From positions 186,001 to 250,000 of the forward strand of contig JAHLKG010000018.1 in assembly GCA_025526995.1 (NCBI GenBank): DNA of 64,000 nucleotides, in the 5' to 3' direction. How positions within the stretch are numbered: the first letter of the stretch is position 1; each line of letters starts with the position of its first letter. Origin of the DNA: Powellomyces hirtus (taxonomy: Eukaryota > Chytridiomycota > Chytridiomycetes > Spizellomycetales > Powellomycetaceae). A program made the position numbers and the translations under genes. The notes beneath the pieces were generated by a model. The model worked only from the letters and a program-made list of their open reading frames with translations. It did no database searches and was not told the DNA's origin. Of the stretch, positions 1-11,451 are shown one piece after another.

Positions 1-93
1 GGAGACAGCCAACAAAAACAAAACAAAGCAGAATAAAAAACCGAACCGGGAGGAAGGGGAGGAGGGAGATGTGGGATGTTGGATCCAGTTTGC

Positions 94-3000
94 TCACATC
101 ACCATTTGTGACAACGTCGGAGACGTTGCCGCCGCCGCCGCCGCCGCCGAGGAAGTAACCGACGGGAACCCTCTGGTGGTGTTACGGGGCTGCAGCATGA
201 CCGACGTGGGTTTACGGCCCTGCGTTTCCTCTGTCCTCTTTTTGCCCACGCGGTGCCCGTCCGGATCGCCGTCTCCATCTCCATCCCCATTATCGTCATC
301 GTCGTCCTCCTCCCCATCGTTGTTGTGGTCGGCCGACTCGTCCCCAGTGCTCTGCGTATCCGCATCCTCGTCCAGGCTCGTGTTATCCCCCGTCTTCTTC
401 CCATTCTTGGGGTTGCTCTTACTGCTATCACTAGATTTCTGCATCTGCATCTGCTTCTGATGCCGCACATCCAGACTCTGCGCAGACGGTTCCACAACGA
501 GCAAAGGCGGCATGGCGTCCAGGCGTTTTAGGGCGTCGCGGTCCCAGACAACCTTGTCAAACAGTTCGTGGATGAAGCGGCGAGCGGTGAGGCGGAAATG
601 GTAGAATGAGAGCATGTGGACGACGGAGAGGTAGAGTGAGGCGGAAGTGAAGACATCGGGTAATTCGTTGCGGAGCCTTCCAAAACAGAAAAAAGTTACG
701 TGGGTCAGTCCCTTATCATCCCTTTGCCTTTTGCGTAGATATATATACATCCGACCCCTTACCTCGACAAGGACTTTGAAGCCGCATTGGCGAGAATATG
801 ATTACTCATATTCGAGACACACAGCAATATCTCCCGCTCAGTCTGCCTCACATCGTCGTGGTTTTTCTTGGCGCCGTCATCGTCTTCTTCGGTATCGTAC
901 AGCTCGTCGTAGCTGTGGTGGCGGAGCTCGGCAGCGGAGGTGGTGAGGGAGGGGGACTCGACAGAGTATTCGGGCCAGGAGCCCTTATATGTCCATAACG
1001 GCATCTGAAAAGACGAATGAGATCAAGTTAAGATTTTTTCACAATGCTGAGAGACAGGGGATGGGATTGACGATAAGGTACGCTAAGGAAAGAAGCCGGG
1101 TCTTTTGGAATGCACAGGCCGTCCAGTTTCCCGGCACCTCCGCCACCGCCGGGCGGCAGCACTGTTTCCCAGCCAAGATCGTCGAGAATCTCAATGCCAG
1201 TCGCAGTTTTGGCAATCAGCCCGAGGACGTAGTAGCAAGTGCTAGAAGCATACGGACGGCAGTTTTAATAATAGACCCAAGCGAAAGAATGAAAGCATGG
1301 CGGCGACAAGAGGCTCCACTTCTTACCCCTTAAGTGTGATGAACGGGCACGAGCGGGCCATTTCCACAATATCCTGGATCAGATTCTCTTCAATCAGGAA
1401 CGGGAGACCGGTTGGTACCGATCCAATGTTGCCCTAAAGCGTGGCAATGTGCCCAAATTCAATAACTCAATAACAGATCATCAAACGTTGGCCCGCCGCA
1501 AAAGAGTACATTACCACAGCCCACAGCACTCCCTTAAGACGTAGGACATCCACCGGTTCGGTGCCACTCCACCCATCGTGCTGTCGCTTTCGAATCAGCT
1601 CGGCAAATTCCTGGAAATGGCCCTTTTCACGCAACAGCTCGGTGCCTTCCTGGGTGCGGGCCAGTTCACCATAGAAATGCGGGGGCGCGACACCGTCCAT
1701 GTCGCGGCTGGTGGTATCCAGGTCCTCCCCGGTGGATCCGTTTAGGTCGCGCGCGAGATCTATGAGGGGGTTGGGGATGTGAGGGGAGAGTGCTCTGCTT
1801 AGAGATAGCTCGAGCCGGATGACGTAGTGGTTGTTTCCGTGCTAAAGAAATTGTGGGGACCATTGAGAACATAGATCTCCGCGCAAGCAGCTCGGCTGTA
1901 TATTTGCTTCGTACCTCAAACCAGTAGTCCATCTCGTTGTGGATGTAGTTCAACTGGCTCAAATAGTCGAACCCGACAGACGTGGACAGGAACCTGAAGC
2001 AAAAAATGTTTGAGTTTCGCGACATGTGAAGCAGCCATCCGGTGTCATGTACTACCTCAAAAGCAAAGGATTCCCCGCTTCACCAAGGTGATCGAGGCTC
2101 GGCCGCATATTGACGACGGATTCGAGGTTCCGACGGTCGTTGCATGCAAGATCCAAGACTAGAACTGCGCGTTCGCACACGTCGATGGATGGATCGTACA
2201 ACTGCAGATGCGAAGCAGAGCCATGGAAAAGCGGGATCAACATTCTTGGTCGTTTCAAATGACAGTAATGAAAGCAGAGCCTACCTGTGTGACCAGCAGT
2301 TGTATGCCCCAATTGCAAAAGTCTGGAACTCCCATTTGGAGTAGAGTTCTTAGGTGTATTGTTGACGCCAGACGCACGTGCTAAACCACAAACACAATGT
2401 TAACGCAATCGCTTGCCGATATGCAGACCGGGACAATTGTGTTTACCTTGTATCCGGACGTCATGACTTTCGATAGCAACACACGTGGGTGATTATCCCT
2501 TCATCAACAAGAGCACACGAAAGGAACATTATTGTTGACGCTCATGCTATACGGGGGTCCAGAGAAGGTGTTGCACATACCTAGTGTAGTCCATGCAGAG
2601 AATCATAGCTTTCACCAAGTCGTCGCGGCTGCGCAGCTCAGTCAGTCGGTAGAACAAGCTGAACATACGGACTCTCTCGAGTAGCCTAGATAGTATAAAG
2701 GATGCAAGGGTCAACAAAAACTCATGATGAGCTAGCATGCACAGCAAGCATAGCTCGGTGTTTGTCATACCGTATGCCTTCGAGCGACTGCGTGCAAATC
2801 CCCAACAGCGTAAAATATTCGGCTGTCAAGGTTGTGGTCATTCTCTCCTTGGAGAACATTATCTCGCTTTGCGTTCCAGTTTGTACCTATGATTCGCGGG
2901 TCATTCATGGCGTGGAAAGAGGGTAAGGGCTGGGCAAGCATACGAGCCGGGAAGAAAGATCCTCGTCTCACCGGGTCGAGCTCTGCAAGACATTCTGCAA

Positions 3001-6000
3001 TTTCGCTCAAAAGTTTGTTCTCAGCCAGATATCGAGTTCCTTCGGATGTGGCCAGCAGCGTCTTGATCAACTCGCACCCGGTTCGGATGTACTTTGCACT
3101 ACCCTGTACACGAAATCCTAGTCAACATGTGTGGCTTTCGGGAGGGCACGAATCAGCGGATACCCACCTTATTTCGCTTGATATTGGAGAATTGGTAGTT
3201 CATTGGGCGAAAAAATGACACAATTCGCTTCAAGACTTTTGTGTTTTTGATGACTTCATCAAGTCGTTTCGGATTGAGAAGGGGACCTTGTATGAATTCC
3301 ATGATGGTATCCCAGTTCCATTTTGTGTAATCTTTGAATCCCAGGACTTTCTTCGGAGTTTGAGAAGTATTCGATTGTTCTTGAGCCGATTTGACGAAAG
3401 TCGTAGAAGCGGTTCAACCAATTCTTACCTCCAGATCGCCCAACATGATCCGGAAATGTACGTCATCGATTTGGATCCCCATGCGTATCTTGACACTTTC
3501 CACCTGTCGCGATCTTCCCTGTTGCATCTGTGAGACTTTTGATCGATCGTTTGCCCAGCGCCGGCTAGAAAGCAGCTAGTTCGATCAGTCTCATTCGGTA
3601 TGAAGCCCCATGATCGTGCTTGTGTTGCAGGAAGTCACAACACACCCTAGTGGACCAGCATTCGCGCCTTGGAGTAGGACTCTCTCCTTGCTTTTATGGA
3701 GCCCGTCAATGTATGTCAGGGCGAGCGTTCCTTGATGCCGCCGGAGTTCGTCATGGAAGTCGGCCGCGATTCGGAACAAAGTCGGCAGAGACTACAAACG
3801 AAGAATTAGCACAGAATTTTGTGGCCGCTTACATTTCCTACGTGACCTACCTGTATTCTCGTACCGTAGGCAACTGGTAGCAGCCTGTTGCAAAGCTCGA
3901 GCATTTCACCAACGAGAATGGTCACTCGCGTGGTGATGTATTTGTTATCATGCTGGAGTAGTTCGACTAGCACCTAGGATGCAATCACCAATCAACGACC
4001 CCTTCTGAAGCGGAGGTACCACATCAGAGTCTTCCTACCTCCAGTAATCCAACATCGATCAAGATCATCAGGACAATGCTCAAGTAATGATCGACCAGGT
4101 TCTTTCCGGCAGGAGTCGACACTGAGGATCCGCCGGGTTGTGTGAGCAGATCTTCGTGTAATGGGTAATGATGGCCTGTACAGATATTTATTTAGCATGC
4201 AACAGTCTCATGCTTTACCCAGGATCGGTTCCAAGGCTTACCAAAGCGACTCCTGGCGGACATGAAGTCTGGATACCATTTTGGCACGTCGATTTGGAAA
4301 ATATCGAATAGCATTTCAAGTAGGATTTTCTGTAAATCGCCACGGTCAGACACATTTGCACAAATCTGCTAGCACAGCTGTTTGACGGGCCAATAGAACG
4401 CACCCTGCTCTCATCGTACGGTAACCGTAACGACTCAACGATGGACCTGATAGCGCGCTTGTTGTCCAGGCAAAGGTAGATGATGCCTGCCCAGGACTTG
4501 AAGAGCAATGTGACAGCATTCGCGCATGCGGTCAGCTTCTCCTCGTTGGCCGGGCCTCGACTGTACGCGTCTGTGAATTGCGACATGATCATCTGCATCG
4601 CTAGGCGTTAAGATATATATTGGAACTTCTGAGCTAGGAAGTGCATAGACTGAGATAAAAGCTACCAACCTCCAATTCCACAGATGGCCTCATGTAGCAA
4701 CGGGTCTCTTGAGAATCCAGCATGAACAGAACTGTTCGAACGAGCGGTTCTGTGAGTTCCCGCGGCCCGTCCAACAGTGCTCCGAGTATGATCTTGGTGC
4801 CGCCGGCTAATGTAAGGACAGCCATGTTCCGTATCGCTGATGCATATCAAGAAATGAGTACCAGCGCACTGGCGAAGGATTCAGACCTATCAGCATATAC
4901 CAAGTTCACATAGTGTCTCAAGACACACATTGCGGTATCTGTCATCTGGTTGTTCCGCAACAGCGACGAGAATTCGGGCCAGGTTCTGAGGAAGCAGGTG
5001 AGCGCCTCCTGGAATGTCCAAGAACGTTCTTATAAGCTTCAGAGCCTGCTCCCGTTCCACTTCATATCTTTGATCGCGTGTCAGTGCTCTGACCAACAGA
5101 GGTGAAGATGAGCGTCTTGTCCAATCTACAAGATTCGATGTCACGCGTACCTCATGACGAAAATGCCAATGTGCGAATCCACCATGGTCTCCAACATCTC
5201 GATATCAAAGGCCAAATGTCTGAGCACGCGCAGCGCATTTGCTCGGATCTCTTTGGACTGTATCAGCAAACATGAGCGGATGCTGCAGAGAAAATTCGTT
5301 ATGAGACCGGAGCTTCCGACGTTGGGATGGAGGCTGCAAACCTTCTGACGACTCTATCCGCAGCGACATAGTCCCGGATATCTGGGACGATGTTGATGAC
5401 CTTCATTAACGCAGTCAAAGCCTCGGCTCTGCTTGTCATGTGCTCTTTAGGACTTCCGATGCAGGCGAGCAGATCATGCGCCATATGTGAGTTGAAGTCT
5501 TCAAGTATGGTCGAACATTAGATGGTCCCGACATGGTGGTCAATTAGAGAACTTTAAACATACTTCGTAGAAGGTCAAGATCGGACTTGTTACCACCATC
5601 CAGGCTGACCGCACTGCTAGTTCTGAGTTGACGAGGATCATCACCAGGATGTCCCTTTGACTGGCGAAGACGCAGGGTTTCCAGATCATCTGACGGTCGC
5701 TGCGTGGCGCGATCTTTGTACAAAGCTGTAAGTTCCATTGTTATTTTTCCCCGTCAAGTTCTGGTCCCCCGATAGCTACGGGAGATTATCCTCACCAGGT
5801 GCTTCTGGAATGCTTTTGTACAGATCCAGCTGGTGTTGAAGCGCGGCGATTTTGTTCTTCGTGGCTGTCAGTTGTGCCTCCACTTGTTCTCGACTTATGG
5901 TTCCCCCTTTCTGACCGCTTTCTGAGACTTGCAACATGGTTTCCGCGCCTGACACACCCATTCAGCATTCTGCCTATTACACAGCGCTTCCAAAAAAATC

Positions 6001-6234
6001 CTCACCAGTCTTCAGTTTGAATTCGATGACTACAGGGACATTTGTGAGCTTAAAGTACGGTTACCCTCACATGCTGCAAAATGTACCTAACTGATCCATA
6101 ATCTTCGCCATCTGACCAGCGGGACCAAGCATCGTGAGTTGTGTGCCAGGCAGTCTTTCCATCCTCTTGACGCATACCATTATGGGCTTTTCAGCCCGCA
6201 GCCTCTCTATTTCCGCCGGAAGGAGTTCCTCCAT
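94..6234 (-). CDS. Rictor/Ste20 (Tsc11)-like TORC2 subunit
   Basis: Scaffold subunit of TOR complex 2, which controls actin, membrane stress and AGC kinases. The gene is broken into many short exons by small introns. The first exon starts at ATG 6234, with an in-frame stop just upstream. Near the N-terminus an HR1/REM-1-like helical repeat is seen at 5776-5961. Armadillo-like helical blocks follow (5299-5484, 4890-5144, 4634-4825, 4215-4598). The best family signature is the Rictor_V block read from about 1700 down to 1150: PHFYGELARTQEG, KGHFQEFAELIRKR, then GNIGSVPTGLPFL and YYVLGLIAKT. The C-terminal part has a helical stretch (ELPDVFTSASLYL) followed by an acidic Asp/Gly/Asn tail and a poly-Ala run, ending at the stop at 94-96. 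The HR1-plus-Rictor arrangement is, as I recall, known in some fungal homologues. Exact exon borders were not all resolved. Confidence 0.87.
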
Positions 6235-7286
6235 GTTTTCAGAATTTTGTCAAGGATATCTCACAAGGGTCCAAAGGCTTTTTTGCACGGTGAAATCGGG
6301 CACTCAGCAACCCAGTTCCACATGAGTCTTTAGCGATCGATATTTCTCTCAATGTACAGGACCACTTTTGCTAACGTTCAGCACTGAAATGCAACTGGAC
6401 CTGAATGGCGCGGGGAACTTCAAACCGCGTCACGCGTTTCTGTGAGTTGGAAATTCAATAATGATTTGTTCATTTGCTACAGAAACGTAGTTTATTCGCA
6501 ACAAATACATCAGACATATTACAAAGACGATCAAACATGCCAAATACTGAATCGAAAAGACTAGTGTGCGGGTCAGTACAGAGTCGCCAGAAATCCAACG
6601 ATCCCTGCCAGCCGCAGAGAGAACAAGCAGACAACAGGCCACGGAATCTGGCTACTAAACACTAGTTGGAATGGGCTACAGACTACGGGGCCTGCCAGCT
6701 ACCCACAACGGGGCAGACAACTGGCCACGGACTCTGGATACCAAACACGAAAGAAAGGGATGGGCTACAGACTACTGGACCTGGCAACTACCCAGATCCC
6801 GCCGCGATCAGAAGGAGACTGACCACGCACCTTGTTGTGAAGGGAAGAGACAAGAGGAGAAAAGACGAGAGCCAGGACGTCAAGAGAGAAAGCGCGACGA
6901 GAAAGAGCTGAAGGGGAAACGCGTCGAACCTCCATTTCAGACCCTATTACTTATGGGGAGCAGTACGTCCGGTATGAACTTTTGCGGTCACATCTGCCTC
7001 TGATCTGTGGAGTAAAGCTTTACATAGGCATGATGTTGATGTCTATGCCCACCGAGCTTTGGACAATCACCTTTTACCTGACCGAAGAAGGGTGGCCACG
7101 GGTCTCTGGAATATGTCGCTAGCAGTGCGTCGAGGTTCTTCGTCGAGCTCAACTGCAACAATCACTGACCTGTCAGTTTGGCGATTAAAAGTAACATTTC
7201 TTTCGTTGGAACGGATCGAATACTCTCAGCGAGAGGCCTTTTCTTAAAGTACTGACTAGGCGTCGGGAATGGTCCAAAACCGATAA
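6235..7286. other. Gene-poor spacer upstream of the Rictor-like gene
   Basis: This stretch contains the presumed promoter and 5' leader of the Rictor-like gene. Only short open frames without family signal are present. It includes an 86-bp-period imperfect direct repeat (6631-6793, listed separately). No convincing gene or RNA was seen. Confidence 0.5.
6631..6793. repeat. Imperfect direct repeat, two copies, 86-bp period
   Basis: Copy 1 spans 6631-6704 and copy 2 spans 6717-6793. Both begin acaac[a/t]ggccacgga and share the core gggctacagactac followed by cc/ac-rich sequence ending in taccc. They differ at scattered positions and by a few inserted bases. There is no coding signal. Confidence 0.8.
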
Positions 7287-8770
7287 TCACCGATGGCTTT
7301 TCCATTGACGGTGCTTTCTAGAAGCAATGACGGCTTCATGTTTTGCAGGAATATGGCGATCGAGGTATCTACGAGGATCGAGCCAGGACCAGTTCCGAAG
7401 ATAACCAAGGTAATCGAAGCTCTCTACCGGCCTCTGTGCAAAATGCATGTGCCGAAACGCCTTCTTGCGCTGTGGCGTCATCTCGAATGGGTTGATCCAG
7501 GCGACTTGAAGCACTTGAGGCTTGCCCTACATGTGTACCTCATGACAAATCGCCTCGATTTTCTTCTTTGAAAGCTTGTGGGAACGGTGACCTTGCTCCT
7601 CAGCCGCAGCCAAGCGCATCAGGACCAAGCTGAAATAGGCCGTAGATGGCGCATCGAGATTCTGCGACTCATGGGGAAACACGAGAAAGCTGAGGCGCTT
7701 CTTGAAGATGCGAGGATCTCATACAGCTGGGACCCCCGCTTCATATGCTTGACTGAATTTCTAAGCATTCCTTTATCGACTTTGGCAGAAGATTCGTCCG
7801 TCGCACATCTCGCGCACAAGTATTATAAAGCTCTTGGAGCGGCTATTACCACCCGCTAGCTTTTGAAACTGATAGTGATGTTTCCACCTCTGCAATGAAT
7901 GCAAGGGCTTGCATTTCATCCGAATATCTACGTACAACAGAACATAACATTCATGACTTGCGGAATGTTGTTGAGTCTTGCGACATGTGAACCAGCCATC
8001 CGGTGTCATTTCTCACCTCAAAAGCAAAGGATGGGGTTGGGAAAGCACAACATGATTTCGGAAAGTGCACCGTGAGTTGGTTTCTGCGATGATGTCGTCG
8101 TATTGCGGCACGATGGCGGGGACATCGGGCATTAATACATCATAGGCAGCGCACCTCGTTTTTTGTTATGTCGTAAAGACGTCCCCTTCTGCCTGCTGTC
8201 ATGGAGCGTGTACGTCCGTTCCGGAACCATGTAAGTCCATGCCAAGAAAGTCGTAAGTTAAAGCAATGAGAAGCTGGTGGGAAATGGCGTTCAAGAATGT
8301 TGATAACGATGCTGTTACAGAGCACAAAGCGAATCATTCCGTTTATTGCGGGCAGCATTTGACATCGGTGAATCTCTCTCAGCACGCGGCATCGAATATG
8401 GCACAGAAAAGGTTGTCCGATATATTAATGGCCGCTTGCCAGTCGCGAAACTTGACGATTTTGCTGCTCGCTAACCGCCGTATGTAATCGGGAATCGTAG
8501 ATTTTGCCAACATGCTCATTTGATGAACCATCCGATAGACAGCAGAGAAGCATAGATCGCTGTGGCAATCAGTAGCGGAATCCGGTTTCCTTCGTCGATA
8601 ATACAGCATTTCAAAGCGGTACACGTAGTTGGGGGTGAAGAACAAATGTGCGATGCCATGAATGCCAAGAACATCGGTTTCCAAAGCTCCTTTTAGCTTC
8701 GGAAATGAAACACGCGTGCCGAAAGATGCGCTATGATCTGCACCAGGGGGACCATCGCATATAAGAATGC
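7287..8770 (-). pseudogene. Possible degenerate or unrecognised multi-exon gene
   Basis: Several minus-strand segments look protein-like but could not be joined into one clean model. At about 8770-8520 there are hydrophobic pieces (FLYAMVPLVQIIAHL; PLLIATAIYASLLSIGWFI) in frames interrupted by stops. At about 8155-8020 an open segment contains DVPAIVPQYDDIIAETN and ends at a splice donor. At about 7740-7520 a segment contains FLVFPHESQNLDAPSTAYF and LSKKKIEAICHE, ending at another donor. At 7514-7287 a last segment contains VAWINPFEMTPQRKKAF and ends in a stop. This could be a real multi-exon gene of unknown family or a decayed one. The donor region near 8030 matches an exon/intron junction of the Rictor-like gene (see repeat). 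No function is assigned. Confidence 0.3.
7973..8032 (-). repeat. Second copy of a Rictor exon-intron junction
   Basis: These 60 bases match 2012-2071 inside the Rictor-like gene at about 53 of 60 positions. On the minus strand the shared segment begins in coding sequence (ATCCTTTGCTTTTGAG), crosses the GT donor and continues into the intron (ATGACACCGGATGGCTG). The similarity stops abruptly on both sides. Confidence 0.85.
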
Positions 8771-9463
8771 CACTTTAAATCCAATGTGAATTGGGGTGGG
8801 TTTGGACTGCGGCCGCTAGCTCGATGTACCAATGGACATCATAAACCTCTAGCTGCATTGCCAGTCAAGCTTGCGGGGACCTTTTCGGGAAATGGAGAAA
8901 TCGCACGCGGACTCAGTGTTGTGCTTCCGAGTTGGGATCTCTGATATCAGTGAATGACGTCGTTCGCTTGACACAAGGAATGCGATCTCCGAACCATGTT
9001 GCCCTACACAGCTAACAAGGAAGATGGGAGAGTGGGGGCCGGTTGGATTGCCAAATGGATTGCCAAATGGCTTTATTAGACAGAAACTGCGGGCCATGTA
9101 CCCTCCGGTCGTGCCACTCAAAGCTCGTCATCTATCAATTTGCTTCGCCAGCACGGCCATGGTAGAGGTCTTGAAGATCAAATCCGATCAGTACGAATTC
9201 CCAACTTCTTAAAGTGAAGAATTGAGCCAAATCAAAATTGGGGTTTTGACACTTTCTGTGCTGACTGATTCAGACATTTTAGCGCGTCGCGCGGGAGGTT
9301 TGGAGTTCCAGTGTTGGAGACCGTGCGCCCAGCGTGCGAAAAGTTCTCACTGGCCGGCGCCCGTTAGTTAATCTCCTACTTGTATAAGCAGTGGTCTTGC
9401 CAGTGGCCAGGTACCTTCACAGTAAGTGAGCATTGCACTATTTCGAAAGTGTCGTTGCTCGTC
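8771..9463. other. Spacer upstream of the Kelch/TM/SH3 gene
   Basis: No credible coding region was found. A perfect 12-bp tandem duplication (ggattgccaaat twice) lies at 9045-9068. The final part is the likely promoter and leader of the gene starting at 9464. Confidence 0.45.
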
Positions 9464-11098
9464 ATGCTTCTTTGCAATTCAGGTAGCCTTCTGGCCATTT
9501 GTGTGCTACTTCTCGAGGCGTCCCTCCTTTCAGCCGCCCCACAGGTCCTAAGGGTGTTAAACCCCCGCCAAAATGTTATACTGCACTCGACCGTCACTGA
9601 GCTATACATTATTAGCGGCTCGAGCAACAGCGGTACAATGACCCGAATCAACTACAACTACTGGACAGTTACCGAGATCACATATCCATGGATGGCTGAT
9701 TTCCCCTTCCGAATGAAACCATCTGCCTGTTTCTCCGCTAGCAAGAGATTAACGTGCACTGACGGAGTTGTCTTGTTGCATTGTGATGGCGACTTGTCAG
9801 CTTGCTCTACCAGGCGAGCACCATCAACACCGTGGGACGATTTTGTCTTGGGGATGGTGTCGAATACAACGCTATTCTACGGATTTGCGAACCATGAAAT
9901 TGATTCGGCCGCAAACCTAGGAGATCCTGCGACCCGTTCCCTCAATCGCCCAGTGGCGATACAACCTGGATCATTTGACATTGTTGTGCCATGGAACGAC
10001 AGCTCTTTGCTTGTGATGCCGACTCCCAACTCGCGCAACCAAACTTTGAGCCCTTCGTACCTTTTCCACTCTCAGGATGGTGTAGACTCGTGGGAAACGT
10101 TCAGCACAGACTCGGATCCCTGGTACCAGCTAGCGTCCGGTGGTTATCCGAGCGAAGCCTTCGCAACCGTAGCGCACTGGGGCAAGATTTATCTCTTTGG
10201 TGGAGTTAAGGGGGAAAATCGCACGAGAACAAATGACCTACTGGTTTACGATCCTCGGGCGAGAAATCGAGAGTGGAAGGTACTAAGTGCCGGGTGGGAT
10301 CATCCCTTAGTCGGCCAGCCTCCTCCGATTTCGTTCGCCGGCATGTCAAGCGTTGGGGAACTGCTGGTAGTTCATGGCACTCGAAACACTGGGAACGGTT
10401 CAAATGAGGTGTATTTTTATAATCTCACATCCGAAAGCTGGGTCACGAATTACCTCCTCATTGACACAAGTCGCTTTGAACGCTTTGCGAACGGACCAAG
10501 TGGATCCGCCGCTGGTGTTACTCAGAACTCTACCTCTGCCAAAACCTATGGGGCCATCGCTGGTGCCCTTGCAGCAGTTGTCATGCTGGTGTTGATATCA
10601 ATCTTGTTGTACTGGCGTCGACGACGCAGCAGGGAACTTCCAGTTGCGAAACCAGCGGCGAGTACGACAAGGGAGGGGGCATGGCCGCTTCAGGTCCGCT
10701 CTCAGCGGAATTCGACTTCTGAGCCGAATTCTTCTTCGGAAAATCTCATTCGTGCGGTCGACGTAGAGGACATCGAGCTACCACCAGCTTACCGAACGCA
10801 CCGATTCAGATCGAGCACTATATCCCACTCGGACCCACCTCAGCCAACGTCGTCGTCCGCTCCCAGTACGGTAACGGTTCCATCTCATGGGGCAACGGCT
10901 GTTCGACCAAATGAAGATATGTTCATTGCTCGAGAGACTTATAAAGATGGGAGGACTCCACATGCGTTGACGTGCTTCATGGGTGACGCGCTATGGTTGA
11001 TCGAACGCAAAGATAATGGATGGGCCTGGGTGCACAACGCAACCAGTAATGAACGTGGGCTGGTCCCGCTGAGAATCCTCACACGACCAAAGCAGTAG
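9464..11098 (+). CDS. Type I membrane protein: Kelch-like ectodomain, TM, cytoplasmic SH3
   Basis: A single-exon protein of 544 residues. ATG 9464 is preferred because it places a hydrophobic signal peptide (MLLCNSGSLLAICVLLL) at the N-terminus; the open frame extends further upstream without an ATG. The ectodomain, about residues 25-365, has beta-propeller features: Kelch-like repeats ending in segments such as KIYLFGGV and ELLVVHGT, each followed by a 'YDP/FYNL...W' strand, plus many N-glycosylation sequons. One transmembrane helix (AIAGALAAVVMLVLISILL) is followed by a basic stop-transfer stretch (YWRRRRS). A Ser/Pro-rich linker contains a proline motif (ELPPAYR). The C-terminal 60 residues look like an SH3 domain (GDALWLIERKDNGWAWVHN, then GLVPLRIL). 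A surface sensor or adhesion protein coupled to cortical signalling is an inference; no orthologue is named. Confidence 0.75.
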   Translation: MLLCNSGSLLAICVLLLEASLLSAAPQVLRVLNPRQNVILHSTVTELYIISGSSNSGTMTRINYNYWTVTEITYPWMADFPFRMKPSACFSASKRLTCTDGVVLLHCDGDLSACSTRRAPSTPWDDFVLGMVSNTTLFYGFANHEIDSAANLGDPATRSLNRPVAIQPGSFDIVVPWNDSSLLVMPTPNSRNQTLSPSYLFHSQDGVDSWETFSTDSDPWYQLASGGYPSEAFATVAHWGKIYLFGGVKGENRTRTNDLLVYDPRARNREWKVLSAGWDHPLVGQPPPISFAGMSSVGELLVVHGTRNTGNGSNEVYFYNLTSESWVTNYLLIDTSRFERFANGPSGSAAGVTQNSTSAKTYGAIAGALAAVVMLVLISILLYWRRRRSRELPVAKPAASTTREGAWPLQVRSQRNSTSEPNSSSENLIRAVDVEDIELPPAYRTHRFRSSTISHSDPPQPTSSSAPSTVTVPSHGATAVRPNEDMFIARETYKDGRTPHALTCFMGDALWLIERKDNGWAWVHNATSNERGLVPLRILTRPKQ

Positions 11099-11451
11099 GA
11101 AGGGTTGTTTCCGATGAGTAGACACTTGAAGAAGTCCCTAGCATGTGAATGGCGTAGCCGATTTTGTATATAGACAGCCATTGCAAATAATATATACATA
11201 GATAGGATCCTTGGATGATCACCTTCATTTTTCGCTTGTGATCAGTGATGGAATCCTGGGCCACGGGTCTGGCACTCCGCTCAATATCTGGCTATACTTC
11301 CCGATGCTAAAAGCTCGCGCGACACGCCACGATTCGAATACTGGTAGACTACGCCGGGTGTCTGATGACTGTGCAAATGCGACAACTCGGGAACGGAGTG
11401 GTGTTCCCTTGACCGGGTTGCGCGGATGAGATATGTTCCGCAACTGGGGAA
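11099..11451. other. Convergent 3' spacer
   Basis: This stretch lies between the stop of the Kelch/SH3 gene and the stop of the minus-strand mitochondrial-type gene. It is AT-rich just after 11160 (tatatagac...aataatatatac), suiting 3' end formation. No gene was seen. Confidence 0.5.

Noticed and set aside
94..460. Overlapping plus-strand frames rich in Ser/Pro and Val/Ile
   Set aside because: Antisense to the acidic Asp/Gly tail and poly-Ala run of the Rictor-like gene.
11330..11350. Possible tRNA T-loop (gattcgaat)
   Set aside because: The flanking bases do not form a T-stem, and no acceptor or anticodon arm could be paired.
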